From Oxyruncus cristatus (lineage: Eukaryota > Chordata > Aves > Passeriformes > Cotingidae): DNA of 64,000 bases. A program made the translations under genes and the position numbers. Below the pieces are notes generated by a model that saw only the letters and a program-made list of their open reading frames with translations, did no database searches and was not told the origin of the DNA. How positions within the stretch are numbered: the first letter of the stretch is position 1; the number at the start of each line of letters is the position of its first letter. Positions 1 through 12,896 of this stretch are shown here, piece by piece. Where the stretch lies: assembly GCA_013399855.1 (NCBI GenBank), contig VXAY01002848.1, positions 96,977 through 160,976 of the forward strand, read 5' to 3'.

Positions 1-340
1 AGCATGTCCACAGAAGAGCAACAAAGCTGGTGAAGGGTCTGGAGCACAAGTCTTGTGAGCAGTAGCTGGGTATATTCACCCTGGAGAAAAGGAGGCTCGG
101 GGGAGACCTTATTGCTCTCTACAGCTGCTTGAAAGGAGGGTTTAGAGAGATGGGGGTCAACCTCTTCTTCCAACAAGTGACAGTACAAGAGGAAGCAGCC
201 TCAAGTTTTTTCAGGGAAGTTTAGATTAGATATTAAGAACAATTTCCCCACCTAGATTGGACCAGGCTCCTCAGGAAAGTGCTGGAGTCAGCATCCGTGG
301 AGGTATATAAGAGATATGTGGCACATATGGCACTCAGTAC
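1..340 (+). mobile_element. CR1 LINE fragment, 5'-truncated, cut by window edge
   Basis: This matches the 3' part of avian CR1 (end of the reverse transcriptase region into the 3' UTR) in sense orientation. Recognisable stretches include 'gaaaaggaggctcggggg', 'accttattgctctctacagc' and 'gtttagattagatatta'. It fades out near 340 without the usual CR1 3' terminus. It lies in an OXCT1 intron and has no intact ORF. Family assignment comes from memory of the CR1 consensus; the right boundary is approximate. Confidence 0.85.
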
Positions 341-3300
341 TCACCGTAGAAGAGTACTGGGGCCTCTTAATTAATGTGTGTAAATTCACAGCGACATCCA
401 GGATACATCCAGAGGTGGCAAAGAAGCTGGCCATTTCCTAAGCCACCAGCCGACAGTCCGGGATTAACAAGCAGCAGCCTCAGGGATGATGCTGGGCCTG
501 ACACTATTTAGCATGTCTATTCTCTGCAAACAATACAAACCAAATACAATTTTGAGCAAGAAAATTAACTCTGGCTTTGTATATTCTTCTGGTGGAGTAT
601 AAAATTAATGCTTTGATTGCTAAGATAATGCAGTTAGTTAGCTGAGGAGGAAAGTGATGTAATTTGTGCAGGAGATGTAGTTTAGTTACATAAATCTGGA
701 TCATTCTTGGGGAAAAAAAAATAATCCTTGGATATTAGAAGCAGCAGCCTTAGATTTTAATGCTCTGAATTGGACTAGCCAAACCTAAAGGATTAAAGCA
801 TTAATAATGAAATATAATGAAAGAAAATTATACAGGTATTCTAAGCTTTATCAAAGAAGATTATCTGAAAAGAAGAAATGAGGAAACCCAATTCCAATTC
901 AATAATAAATCTTTTAATTTGCAATCTGTAGAGGTGAGTATAACCTAAGGCATTAGGAATATAATTTTATACATTATTGGTAGTTTTTCTACAGACCTGT
1001 AAAGTACATCTCTTGCACAGTTTGGGACTCTTTTACCATGAAGTGAACTGCATATTCATTAGTAAAGACATTTTGAAAATGAAAGTAAATTGGCAGAGAC
1101 CAGCTGAGACTGTGACTGTGTGAGAGTTTTTTGATTTTATTTTTGCTTTTAATTGTTATTGGTAGTGCCAAATCTGGGAGCAGAGGGCTCCACAGCAAGA
1201 GTTAGTCTGGATTGAAATTACCATTTTTAATGATGGAAGAAAGGACAAGTCTTCCTGAATGCACCCCTGAATGCCTGAGAGGTCTTCTCGAAGGAGCCCT
1301 ATTGCAGCCTCTTTGTCACTTTGCTAGAATAGGAGTATCTTTGCACAAGGCTTATTTTCATTTGGAATCCAGATGCACTGTCTAGTAACTCTCCTAGTTC
1401 TTCTAGTATTTCTGTTGCACTGAATGCACTAAACTTGTCAGTGTTTTGTTTCAACTTGCAACAGATTTTGAGAAAGGTATTTTAACTATTAACTATAAAA
1501 ATAAGGACTACAAATTGGCTAAATTCTGAATGATTAGAAAACATGCAGTTTAATTATGCTCAGTGACTGGGTTTCTCTCACTAGTTGTATCAAGTTGTCT
1601 GATGTTTAGGACATGAGTGGGGCTGCATCAGTATTTGAATGAAGGAGAGGGAGGGACAGGACCTGCAGTTACCTAGAGTCTGCTTTGAAATCTGCTTTTC
1701 AATGGGACATTGTTTTCATCTGTAGCTATGTTAGGTTTTTGCAGACACACTTCTTGAAATTAAGTCTACAGTAGTATATTAACTTGTTGCTTATCTCCCA
1801 ACAAACATGTGCCAGAAAGCCCTGCAGAGCCCTTGCACCACATAATTATCAACACTGGAAGAGTCCCGGAACCACAAAGGAGAAAGGGAGCATACTGTGT
1901 TAGTTCTACTTCTTCCACCCTTTTGAGAGCTTTCTCTATCAATTTTCTTCCTGTTTATTTCTCTTCAGACTGCACAGAAGGAATGTAGGAGCTCCTTGAT
2001 GGTATTTTATTCATACTCTCTTAAATTTTCGGTGTGGGAAGTGGCAGCTGTGCATTAGGCATCTGTATAATGAGAGCTGAAGAAATTCTGCCTGTCTCAA
2101 AAATACAAGCATATGTCAAAGGACTTCTGATCTGTGGGTTAGTGATAAGAATTGTTGCTGCGATATGGAACCATCACTTTCAAGCGAGACTGGTATTATG
2201 TTAGCAGTAAAATTTAATTATTGCATGCTATGCTGCGTGTTTTGGAAGTGGTATGCAAAGGTAAATGGACAGCTTAATTGTCCCATTACACTGAAAAACG
2301 CTCATCACTGTAACACAAATCCATTTCAATGAAGCATGTCACAGACTGTTTTACATCGCTCCTGAGATGTGGTTTCTTGGTGTATTCATTTGGATTTCAC
2401 TCTGTCATTCAAAACTGTTGCCAATGGTTATTTCAGGCTAGGTTTATGGAAGAATAAAAGAATAAAATTTGACCAACTTTCTTCGCACATATTTTGTGCT
2501 GCCTTAATTTTCTGATTATGAAAAGTAAAGATGAAAATATTGTTAGTGCACATATTTGTGTATGTTACATTTTAGGGATGAGTTATTAGTACATTTTGCC
2601 AAAAAAAAGCGCCATTATTCAAGAACTTACGCTCCATTCTTTCAAAAATTAGACTTACTCTTAAATTTTACTTTTCATTTTTTGTGTGTGTTAGGAGATA
2701 TCTGGTTAGCATTCTTGACAATCAGGCCATTTTCTATATGGCTAAGCATTACAATTAATCCTTTTTTTTTTTGAATCCTTTAAAAAATACCTTTGATCGA
2801 TTGTGCATTTAGAGTGTGCTCAGTTTTGTTATATTCAGCCACTAGTAACTTTTTCTTGTGTTGTTGGGTCACCCACGCTGCTGATTGAAAAATCCCATTA
2901 ATGATTTCCTAGTGTTTTCTTTTTCTCAGAGTAAAATCTAATCCAGCCATCCTATTTGACAGAATAATTACAATAATTCTGTAAGTGGGCCATATAACAA
3001 CATAAAATCAGTGGAAAATAGGACAGGAATTGTAGTTCAGAACACTTAATCTTGAGCTTTATCCATATTTTTTGATATAATCATCGTCCAGCCTTTTTCA
3101 CTGAAAAAATGGAAAGTGAAATCTGGAAGAGTCGTGCCTTTCATTTTGGAATCAACTACAAAAATACCTCTCCTTTAAACACGAGACAGGACTGTTAGCA
3201 ATGGGCAAAAGATTGTCATCTACATTTTTATAAAGTTAAAGTAGACGTATGCGTATGTATTTTTTTAATATTACCTTCTGATCGGTATCCTGTTTTGTAC

Positions 3301-6256
3301 AACGTGAAGGTTTGAACTAATATGCACCACCCCCCTGAACAAACAAACCAAACCCAAACAAACCACATGGAACCCCTCAACAATTGACAAGATATTTTTG
3401 ATAGATAGGTATATGTGGCTCTGATGACCTTCCTGCCTGTGCTGTGTGTGTCATTTGATGCTGGCACATCTGTAAAGGCAAATGGTACGTATACAGAGAG
3501 GGGGAGCTGTGGGACTAGAATGTGTTGGTAGTGCCTGCACGTCACTGCAGAGAGGGGCAGAGCAGAAACCTTTGGTGGAGTCCTAAGTTCATACTTTTGA
3601 CTGCAGCGTTAGTAGGACTGTGGTCATGATGGCAGTATCTTGTGTCCACTGCATTACCTTCATTTCTGCTTTTCTCTGTGGAGTTCATACTGTTCCAGTT
3701 GCTCTGAATTTTAGTGTCTGTGCCTGGCACTATACAGTCATCTCCTTTCATAAGGAAGCCGAGTCTGGCAATAAATTCTGTAGCTGCCACGTACTTTGTA
3801 TCTGTGCCTGTCAGACACAATGCTGACATCTTTAAACTCTTTACTCTCTCGTTCTAGGTGTCTTATTCAAGGTCTTCAGGGGGGTGTGAAAGTTGAGATT
3901 GAATGGGAAGCGTGCAGGTTAAACTAGAAGCACTGGTTATCTTCTGTAAGACTTTTTGTAATAGCAGTTTCACTAACTTTGGGCGTAGTGTGAGGCACAT
4001 GCATTCTTTTATCTGATAGAAGGAAAGAGAAATTTCAGACTAAATGCTGTTTGTTTTAATACAGTATTAGGCCTGCTGGCAACACTGGCAAGGACTTTTA
4101 ACAGGGAAGTGGCTCAGTTCCTTTCCAAACGGGTATACATTTTCACCTTGCCTGTCCTTTGATACTCAGTTTTAAGTGGAATTACTCAAGCTACATTCTA
4201 ATCTACTTTTACCACTGATAAGTTTTCACTGTTTTCTTGAACACATCATTAGCATATGCTTTGCTGTACTGCTGATGTGATATGTGTTTGTCTCAAAAGA
4301 TTATGTTACTTTAACTTAACCAGAACAGGTCAGGTGCATTTTATCCTATGATGTTGGGAATAGCTATAAAATGCAATTATGGAAGAAAAATCCATATTCC
4401 CTGGAGGATGTAGAGGAAAGATTTAGGACACCAGCATGAATTCAAGACCTTGATAGTGTTAGAAGGCTCCTGAGTTTTCCTCTTTTCTCTCAGCTACCTT
4501 TTTTGGTCTCTTTGGATGTTCTTATAAATGGTTTCCTGCTTGCTATGACATCTTTCTAGCTTACTTGAAATACTGCTTTGGAAAAACTTCACATTCTCTT
4601 GAAAAATATCTTGACTGTCTCACTCACACTGGAGTACTCACAAGTTTCCTCTGGAATACCAAGTTGTCTTTTGTGCCACATGTGACCAAATGAACAGGAA
4701 GGTTTTTGTTAAATTAATGGGAAAAGCAGCATTCCCACCTTACCTCAGTTGTAACTGAGAAACTTCAAGGAAATTGTCAGCTTGTGTCCTCTACCTAACT
4801 GTCTGTATAAATATTGCCAAAATTTGGCTTCCCAAGAACCACATGATTAATTCAAAAATCCTTTATTCTCACTTCAAGCTCTTGCTGGTGAGTGGGTTTT
4901 ATGAAAGTGTTTCAAACTGCTCATGCTCTACCACAGCTCTAAGCCTTTGCTTCTGGTTTCTTAAATTAGGAGCACCAATGCAATTGGGAACTAACAAAAA
5001 CCATCTTAAATGAATAAATGCAGAGGGCGGGGGGCAGAAAGGGGCAAAGTGTTATTCGGAATCACCTTCTAGTCTTGAATATTTTAATTCAAATTTAAGA
5101 TGCAGCTGACCAGTATGGTGTGGGGGAAAGTGCAAGTTGTGGTAGTTTGGTAGGTTCACTGATGGCAATGTAAGGCTCTTCTGCTTTGGTTATTCCTCAA
5201 CATAAAAGCATGTAGTTACTTGACTGGTTGCATTTAATGATTAATTGATACAATAATTCACCAGGCACCACCCTATAGTGATGAATATGTTTTCCTGAAG
5301 AGCAGGAGCAGATAAAGCTCCCTCTCTTTGATTTGCATTTTCCTGTTTCTGTGTACACAAAAGGATTATGTCTCTTCTCTCAGTACTGTATGACTTCTCC
5401 AGTAGTAGATTTGTTGATGACCTTCATCAGCACTTGTTCTTCAGGTATTTACTCGTTGCTATGGGTCTTTACTAGTTAATAGAACTAAAAGGCCTGGAAA
5501 ATGAACTAATGGCTTTGTTAGGACAGGTGCATTGATAGCATAATCCTCAATGCAAACATATTCTGAGTTACGGGGAGATAATATGTCATCTTCAGCTTCT
5601 GCACTATCTTGTCAGTGAGCCTCTGGCAGGTGGGTGAGAGGTCACTGCAGTCTCTCCAAGAGCTCTGTATTTCCAGGTAGGATGCAGAGTCATCTAAGCA
5701 GTACCGGGAAGTTAAGGACAGAGATAAATCCCTTTCATGTTTACATTTGCAAAGAAATACTTAGTAGTCATGATAATTAATGTGATTAATATTGAATATT
5801 AGTCTGGCCAGACCAATTCCAAAGGGATTTTTTATAGATATAGGAAGGTGTGATTTATTCTTCTCTCTGCGCACAGTAGGGAAGTATTATTTTGGGGGAG
5901 GGAAGAAGTGGGGGGCAACAATCAAGAGACCATAATGATCAACAGACTAATAAGTTGCTGGCTTGGCAGTTTTATGAGACAAGTCTCTTCCATATGTTTT
6001 TTATCATTGACCAAAAGTACTGATTCTTGTAAGGTACTGAATCACATAGCTGACAAAAGGAAGCATAAGAGAAAAGCTTTGTACTAGGAAGTTTTCCAGT
6101 CATTTAACCATAAACTTCTAGGATTTTTATATAAAACAGCATCCACTGTATTTCTGTCCATATAATCAGTCAACAGTGAGCAAATGAAAAACATTTGAGA
6201 CAGAAATTAATTTATTTTAATCTGTAAAATTCACAGTAATGGGCTAAACCATGATA
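341..6256 (+). other. OXCT1: OXCT1 intron (probably intron 13), unannotated part
   Basis: This is AT-rich intronic sequence upstream of the first exon visible in the window. I found no match to the preceding SCOT segments (the residues around FFSSDESF or MLGAMQVSKYGDLANW), so earlier exons should lie to the left of the window. Short ORFs on both strands here have no recognisable domains. Nothing else is supported. Confidence 0.7.
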
Positions 6257-6665
6257 CACAGAATCACAGAATATTCTGAGTTGGAAGGGACCCACAAGGA
6301 TCCTTGAATCCAGCTCCTGGCCCTGCACAGGACAGCCCCAAAAATCACACCATGTGCCTGGGATAATTGTCCAAACGCTTCTTGAACTCTGTCAGCCTTG
6401 GTGCTGTGACCACTTCCCTGGAGAGCATTTTCCAGTGCCCAGCCACAGGTGAAGAACCTGTTCCTAATATCCCAACTAAATCCCCTGACACAACTTCAGA
6501 CCATTCCATGTCACTGCTTGCCAGACAAATCAGAGTCTGTCCCTCTGCCTTCCCTCACGAGGAAGTTATAGACTATGGTTATGTTTCCCATGGGTCTCCT
6601 CCAGGCTGAACAGACTAAGTGCACTCAGTTATACAGCTTCCTCTCAAGGCCCTTCACTGTATAGC
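6257..6665 (-). mobile_element. CR1 LINE 3' fragment, antisense to OXCT1
   Basis: Read on the + strand it begins 'acagaatcacagaatattct' and 'gagttggaagggaccc', the reverse complement of a CR1 3' terminus. It continues through 'ttgtccaaacgcttcttgaa' and 'caggctgaacagac', typical CR1 sequence upstream of the 3' UTR. The 80-codon ORF at 6367-6609 is a by-product of this repeat, not a gene. The left end is the CR1 3' end and is well defined; the right end is a 5' truncation and is approximate. Confidence 0.92.
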
Positions 6666-7670
6666 CTTCCTTGCATCATGTTTCCTGCTCACTTCTCTTG
6701 TCACGATGTTACAGTCCCCTTTCTGCCCTCCTCAGCAACTCTGGATTGGTATATGAGGTTGTTGTCATCTTTGATTATTTGGTCTAGTGCTTGTTGTTCG
6801 AAAATGATTGGTCTGCTCATACTGATAGAACTTTGTACCTATGGTCATTTCCTGTCAGAAGTGTGCCAACTCTGGATCTCTTCTAAGAGTAGGTGCATCC
6901 AGGTTAAGGTGATGGAAGCAGGCAGGGATTGAATGCTGTAGCATTACAGAAAGTAAAAGTAGCTGAACACCAAGCTGTAAAACAGCTGCTGTCATAACAG
7001 GTGCAGTTCTGACACTCTCTGAGAGCAGAATGAGTCCAGAGGCTGAAAGCATTGCATAAGTTGAGGCACAAATGCAAGTGAGCCACATTTATTTATTCAC
7101 CCATGTTCTGAATTGACCTCTGCAGACATCTGGAATAGATCACAAAGATTGGTTTGTGCTAGTACAGTGATGCAAGGCATGACTTTCTAAACTGGCAAGT
7201 GACTGTCTAAACTGGCAGGTGGATAGTGCTCAGATGTTCTTGTTACTAGACTTCATAAGCCAAGATTTCTTTTGAGGAAGTAATGACATTTTTATTAACA
7301 GGACAATGAACACTTTGATATTCTAGTGACAGAGGCATTGGAACTAAATTCATTGCTCCTCAGTGTCAGTGTGCTGTTAAGCCAATGGTACTACTCAGAT
7401 TTTGGTTACACGCCAGGGCACCAGCCATGGCAGTGGGTCTCCTTATTCTACTCATCATTCTTCTCCTATTCATATCATGTAAACCCCAGAAAGTCACAAC
7501 TGTTTTCACTCTGGTGAAGCTCAGTTGGTGTTTGAATACAGTGGTTATGAAATAGGTGGGCTTTCAATGCAGAAAAAAGTGACCATGCTGTGCTGTCACT
7601 GCAGCCAGAATATTCTTTTTTTTTTTTTTAATAATAAAAATGTTACATTTCTATTAAAATTTAATTTTAG
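6666..7670 (+). other. OXCT1: OXCT1 intron, 3' end with splice acceptor
   Basis: This is the last part of the intron before the first exon in the window. It ends in an acceptor ('ttaattttag' at 7661-7670), with a T-run further upstream at about 7616-7630. A small direct duplication, 'tctaaactggca', occurs at about 7185 and again at about 7206. No gene is visible. Confidence 0.7.
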
Positions 7671-7760
7671 GGGAAGATGGTGAAAGGGATGGGGGGTGCC
7701 ATGGACCTTGTATCCAGTGCACAGACCAAAGTCGTCGTCACCATGGAACACTCAGCCAAG
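7671..7760 (+). CDS. OXCT1: OXCT1 coding exon (probably exon 14)
   Basis: OXCT1 encodes succinyl-CoA:3-ketoacid CoA transferase, the mitochondrial matrix enzyme that moves CoA from succinyl-CoA to acetoacetate, the committed step of ketone body use. This exon is 90 nt, 30 codons, phase 0 at both ends, after an AG acceptor and before a gtaagg donor. It reads [20 protein letters not shown] followed by [10 protein letters not shown]. That is the glycine-rich [14 protein letters not shown] segment in the C-terminal CoA-transferase domain, and differs from my memory of human SCOT (about residues 417-446) only at Q for K. The catalytic glutamate (Glu344 in the human precursor) is upstream of the window. 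Exon number assumes the 17-exon human structure. Confidence 0.97.
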
Positions 7761-7806
7761 GTAAGGCTTTGCCACTTCTTTCTAGATGAGTGTTTTGTGC
7801 TATACC

Positions 7807-7845
7807 AAAAAAAAAAAAAAAAGAAAAAGAAAATGAAAAAAAGAG
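7807..7845. repeat. A-rich low-complexity run
   Basis: This is a nearly pure A run interrupted by single G and T bases, just downstream of the exon donor. It accounts for the lysine-rich tail of a spurious ORF that reads through the donor site. Confidence 0.9.
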
Positions 7846-10800
7846 TAATTAATTCTGCTCCTTTGTGAGGATTTGATAGTTTTGCTGTTAGTTATTATGA
7901 TGGTGCAACTGGGGCTAGGTTAGGATGGTTCCGTTCTTCTTGTAGGTGAATCATTCACCATGGGAAAAAAAATGAAATGTTAACTTAGTGTTTAAAAGCT
8001 GCACACGTTTTTTTAGCTACTTCATGCAAATTTAATGGGAATGGCAATTGCCAAAGCTACAGTAGATGCTGCCCTGCTCTTTGCCTCAGAATAATCTGAA
8101 AAATGAGGTTCCCCATGGCTAAATACCTGTTATGATGGAAAGGTGTTTACCTTTGAAGTTTCCAGTCAGATTGGTACTGACAGCTTAATAGAACAGATCT
8201 TTTGGGCTTGATGAGATGCAGGCTGCCTTACGTCATTACGTGTTAGTGGTTAATCTAGAGACTTCTTTGTGGGTGCAGTGCTATAAATAAAAGCAGTCCC
8301 CCACAAAAGATCATAGGAAACTTTTCATTTGAATCTTCTAAGACGGCACTGTGCAAAATACAAGCAAAATGTACCAAAGGACAAAAATCTCTATACCAAA
8401 TGTTGAAAAATTTAGTTTTTGTTTAATTTCTGCAATTCTGATGTTTCAATTTGTTGTATGTATGCAACAAGAATTAATCTGTATTGTTAAAAATAATATC
8501 CTTGTCAGAATGTATATAAGCAATCATAAGGAATTTGCATGGTAAACTGTAGCAAATACGTAATATGAAAGTAAATACATTAGCAATTCTGTAATTTTTA
8601 ATGAGAATCAAGGAATTAATTTTCACTTTTAAAAAAATTGAAAAATATAGTAGTTTCACAGTTTATACTAAGCTGTGATCTCAAGAGGCACATTGTCAGT
8701 GACAGGCCTGGGTTTGACCCAATAGTTTTCATGCTGATACGCATAAATAAGTAAATGAAATTAAAAAGCAAATTCATCTATATGACTTGCATTACTATCC
8801 CAGAACCTCCCAAAAACTACATATGTGGTTATCTCTTTGCTGGTACACACACTTCAGGTATTAATGTGATCTGAATAAATATTTATGCTAGATTTCTACT
8901 TACTGTGGAATTTGGTTAAGGCTCAGAATCCAGGCACAGTGTAATTATTCAAGACAGTTTTTCTCTTTAGAGACACTATTGCTGGAATATTTTTTCAAAA
9001 CAGTGTTTGGAAATTGTTTCCTGGGTTTTTTTTCTCTGTGAGAGTACTGAAACCTGAACAAATGAAAGCACAGATAGGTTCACTGTTACGAACAGTCCAG
9101 GCATAGAATCATTTATTTTTGCATACATATACCTACTTTGGGCACTTATGTGCATGGTATGCCTGCTATACACTTCAGGAGAGCCAGTTACAGGCTTTTA
9201 TAAATTATTTCTTCTGCTTTTTCTTTTAGTTTTGCCAAACTAAACTCTATGCGTTATTTTTATTTTATTCTTCTTTTTTAAAATGGCACTCTTTCCTCTT
9301 ACCTAGTCTTTTTTTGAGGTGTTGATACTAATGTTTCCTGTTTCCACAGAAGTTAAGGTGGTGAAAAAGAGAAATCTCATGTTTAGAGATCAAAAATTGC
9401 TGTTAAAGTTTTCAGCTGCTGGGTTTTTTTTCTTTAATAGACAAGCAAATATAGCACCCGTGAGGCCAGCTCAGAAAGTTGGAAGCCTTTTGTTGGGCAT
9501 GACTGCTTTTTAATTTTTGACACCAAAGATTTTCTTGCAAACTTACTGCATCTGAATCTATGCATCAGAGGAACAATCTTTCATCCTGCTTATAGCCCAG
9601 TGTGCTACTGAGCGAAAGAAATGTCTGCATGTACTAAGACACTCTCTTGTCTTCTGGCTTTTGAGTAAAAGACAAAATTTTGTCATCTTACTCCCCAAAT
9701 AAGAAATCTACCATCAGATGCCAAAGTTTGCTGTATATCAACAGCAGTCAAGATTTGATGGATGGAAATACAGTGGAAAACATAGAATATGGGCAGTACC
9801 TTCAATGGATATGTTCAAGAGTTGCTGGAGTATGTAGCAATGCAGTTTGTCTGATTTGTGATCTTGTGAAAGGTCTTTTAATGGTTTTCAAGGGTTTTTT
9901 TAGTGATAGTAATGGCTTGTTAAACATTAAATTTTTCTAAGAGTTTAATAGACCTTCTCTTTTCAGTACAGACACTGCAGTTTATAGCACAGAAATAGGC
10001 TGAGTCCTTGCAGCACAGGCAAAATATAATTTACTGTTAATTATGAGGATGAAACTAGTATCTGTCTTAACACTCAAATACTCAAAGAATTTTCCTCTTT
10101 TTAAATTCTGATATGTAGTGTGTTACAAATACAAATAAATACACTCAGCCCCAAATTAATTTTTAATTACCTAAATTTGTACATGTATTGAAAAACAAAG
10201 GATACAGAAGTTGGATGAGAGAACATGAAATGAGATTTGTAGAAGACTCTTCAGCTTAAGAAACGCTATTGAGGAGGGGTAACAAAGAAATACACAAAAT
10301 AATGAGGACGTGGATAAGGTGCAGAAGGGCTTGTCACTGCCTTACAAAGGAAGTAGGGATACCTAACTGAGATTAGCAATCGGCATGGTTGAAAAAAGGA
10401 GAAACACTTTTCACAGTCAGCTAATGAAGTTGTGGATGATCAGCAGAATGACACAAGATCTCAAATAATTAAGCCTATAAGAAAGGGACTAAACTGCTTT
10501 ATGAGGTTGAGTTCATCAGTGGCAAATAGCATTGCCCAGAAGCAGTCTCTGCCTCAGAAAATCTGTACAGCCTATCAGGAACCAGGAGGGTGTATCTGTA
10601 GAAGGGTGTTCCAATTTTTGCTCCAAATGCTTAGGCCACTGTAAGACACTTCGCAAATGGACTTGAAGTCTAATTCATTAACCTCTTTTTTAGTTTATTT
10701 TTTGCTAAACTACTTCTTTGTTTATAACCATGAAGAAAAAAATAATAGAAGGCTGTTATTTAATGTCTAGACAGTCACTGTGCATCTGTGTCTGATCTGC

Positions 10801-11194
10801 TAAATACTGCCTGAGAGAATTAAAAGTCAAGTTCTTACCCCCATGCCATCATTGACACTTTTTGCAAAACATAGTAAAGTAATGGCTGGTAATTGTTCCA
10901 TGTTGTGAAAAGAGTTGTCTACACTAAGCACTTGATTTGGACATGACTGAAACATGGAGCACTGAATTGAAAACTCCTTTCTCATAGTGTGTTGTGGAAG
11001 CTTAAGGACATTTTTGTTCTTCAGCAACAGAATTATTTTACTTAAGGAAGACTGGAACATCTTAAGGCTTTATGTATCTACACAACAGTCTTTTCCTTTA
11101 TCTGAACAAATCCTGTGTAAATTTGGATGGTAAAAAATCATTTTATTCAGATTGCTATTCTTACATCCTGCCTAATGGATGTCTTCCAAAAGTC

Positions 11195-11248
11195 AAAGAA
11201 TCATTTTGGTTGGAAAAGGCCTCTAAGGTCATTGAATCCAGCCTTTGA
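11195..11248 (-). mobile_element. Short CR1 3'-end relic, antisense
   Basis: The + strand reads 'aaagaatcattttggttgga' then 'aaaggcctctaaggtcattg', the reverse complement of a CR1 3' end. Similarity stops after about 55 bp. It is too short for subfamily assignment. Confidence 0.75.
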
Positions 11249-12815
11249 AAAGATGAGGAAATGCCTGTCATCTTCAATGCCAAATGGTAATACAATAATG
11301 TTCAGCTCCAGTGTTAAGAAACTCAAATGTATCAGTTGTCAGGGACACAGGAGCCATTCAAGCTGCCACCTCTGCAAGTCCATGCATTTCAATCTCAATT
11401 AGGTCCCAGAAAGAGACACTTCATTTCTTAGGGCTGAAAAGTGTATCTGATATGTTTCTGAAGATACTACTTATAGCATAGATTAGCTCTTAGGCCAAGT
11501 GCATAAGAATGTCCTCAAGATGGGCAGGATATAAGTAGATCAATTGAAAGTAACCAGAATGAAGGTATAGTTCTTCACAGAAAAAAGATATATTCAAAAG
11601 CATGGATTGCTTATCTTGTTTTCACTCGGGAGTGAAACTGGCTGCAAGGTCGTTCCTGAGTTTATATTAAGCCCTAAGGCAAGCTGATGATGGTAAATTT
11701 TTTGAGTATTGCACTTAGATGGTTAAATGAGACATGTTATACTCTGAGAGTTCTGAACTGAAAATTGATATTCAGTGTAACTGAAAATTGATAATTAGAG
11801 AAAAAAAATAAAAGCATGGGATAATGGGAGAAATGTGCACTTAATGCTACCTCTGTAAAACACTTACAAATACTGATGAAAAATATAGCAATCCATCTTT
11901 TTTATATCCATTCAGAGCTCTTGAAGCCTACATTAACTTAGTAGCCTCTAAAGCCATTTGTGAATTCTTAGTAAAAGAAGGAAGAAAAAAAGAAAAAAAA
12001 GAAATTAAAAAAACATGAGGACATCACTCCCAAAACCCCCAAATCTTACCTGTCCAGCTTCATATCAGAAGCTATGTCTTCTCATGAGGTAGTATTTTTC
12101 CCAGGATTTAGATTAGCTAGCATTTGATGCCCGTGAAAAGAAAGTGCTTTTAAGTAAATCATGTGTCTATACATACATTGTTTTCTACTACATGCTAATT
12201 TGTTCTGTCTAAAACAGAGATAATGTAACTTCAGCCAACACTTGAGGATGAGCATATTGCCCTCACCTCTCAGTCTGCTTTTGGACTTTCCTGGAGAGAT
12301 AGAGGGAATGGGAATTCAGTGTGGGTAAAGAAACTGTATTTACTTTGCACTTGAGCCCTGGGGGTTTGAAATGCCTCTGTATACGGCTGATTCTGCACAT
12401 ACTGTTTGTGATAAAGTGTAAGACAGAGAAATATGTTTCCCATAATGTTTTTCCCTAATTTTTGTCTTTCATGTGTCATCAGTGAGGTCCCATGTATTTC
12501 TTGTCCTCACATTGCAGCAGGAAGGGCAGATTATTAAGCAGCAGTATGCAGAACTTCTAAACTCAGGAGTCCACTCAGTGGTACAGTAAGATTCTTATTG
12601 GTCATCTTTCACTATGTAGGATTTAAGTAATAATTGTCCCAAATTGCCAGAGATGTAATCTGCCATAGAAGTGAATTCGAAGATAGTTCTGAATACATTG
12701 AGTTTTTCAATAACACTGAATGACTACAGCTGTGAATTTTGTGTATGTATTTGAATTCTGAGTAAGCTGTGTTGTTTTTGAAAATTTTTGTTTGTCTCTA
12801 TATTGTTAAACACAG

Positions 12816-12896
12816 GGCAATGTCCATAAAATCTTGGAAAAATGCAGCTTGCCACTTACCGGGAAACAATGTGTTGACCGCATCATTACAGAGAAG
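12816..12896 (+). CDS. OXCT1: OXCT1 coding exon (probably exon 15)
   Basis: This exon is 81 nt, 27 codons, phase 0 at both ends, after 'aaacacag' and before gtaaag. The translation is [20 protein letters not shown] then DRIITEK. It aligns without gaps to human SCOT residues of about 447-473. The differences I recall are conservative or mild (V for A, L for M, S for T, D for N). The PLTG segment and the IITEK end, which runs into AVFDVD of the next exon, are hallmarks of the C-terminal domain. The exon is short and would be missed by an ORF-length filter. Confidence 0.97.

Larger units (their letters stand above)
7761..12815 (+). other. OXCT1: OXCT1 intron between the first two exons in view
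   Basis: The intron is about 5.1 kb, with a gtaagg donor and an 'aaacacag' acceptor. It contains an A-rich run at about 7807-7845 and a short antisense CR1 3' end at 11195-11248. The rest is unremarkable AT-rich sequence. Short ORFs such as 9680-9940 and 10432-10644 show no recognisable domain or splice context. Confidence 0.85.

Noticed and set aside
6367..6609. 80-codon + strand ORF
   Set aside because: It lies entirely inside the antisense CR1 copy.
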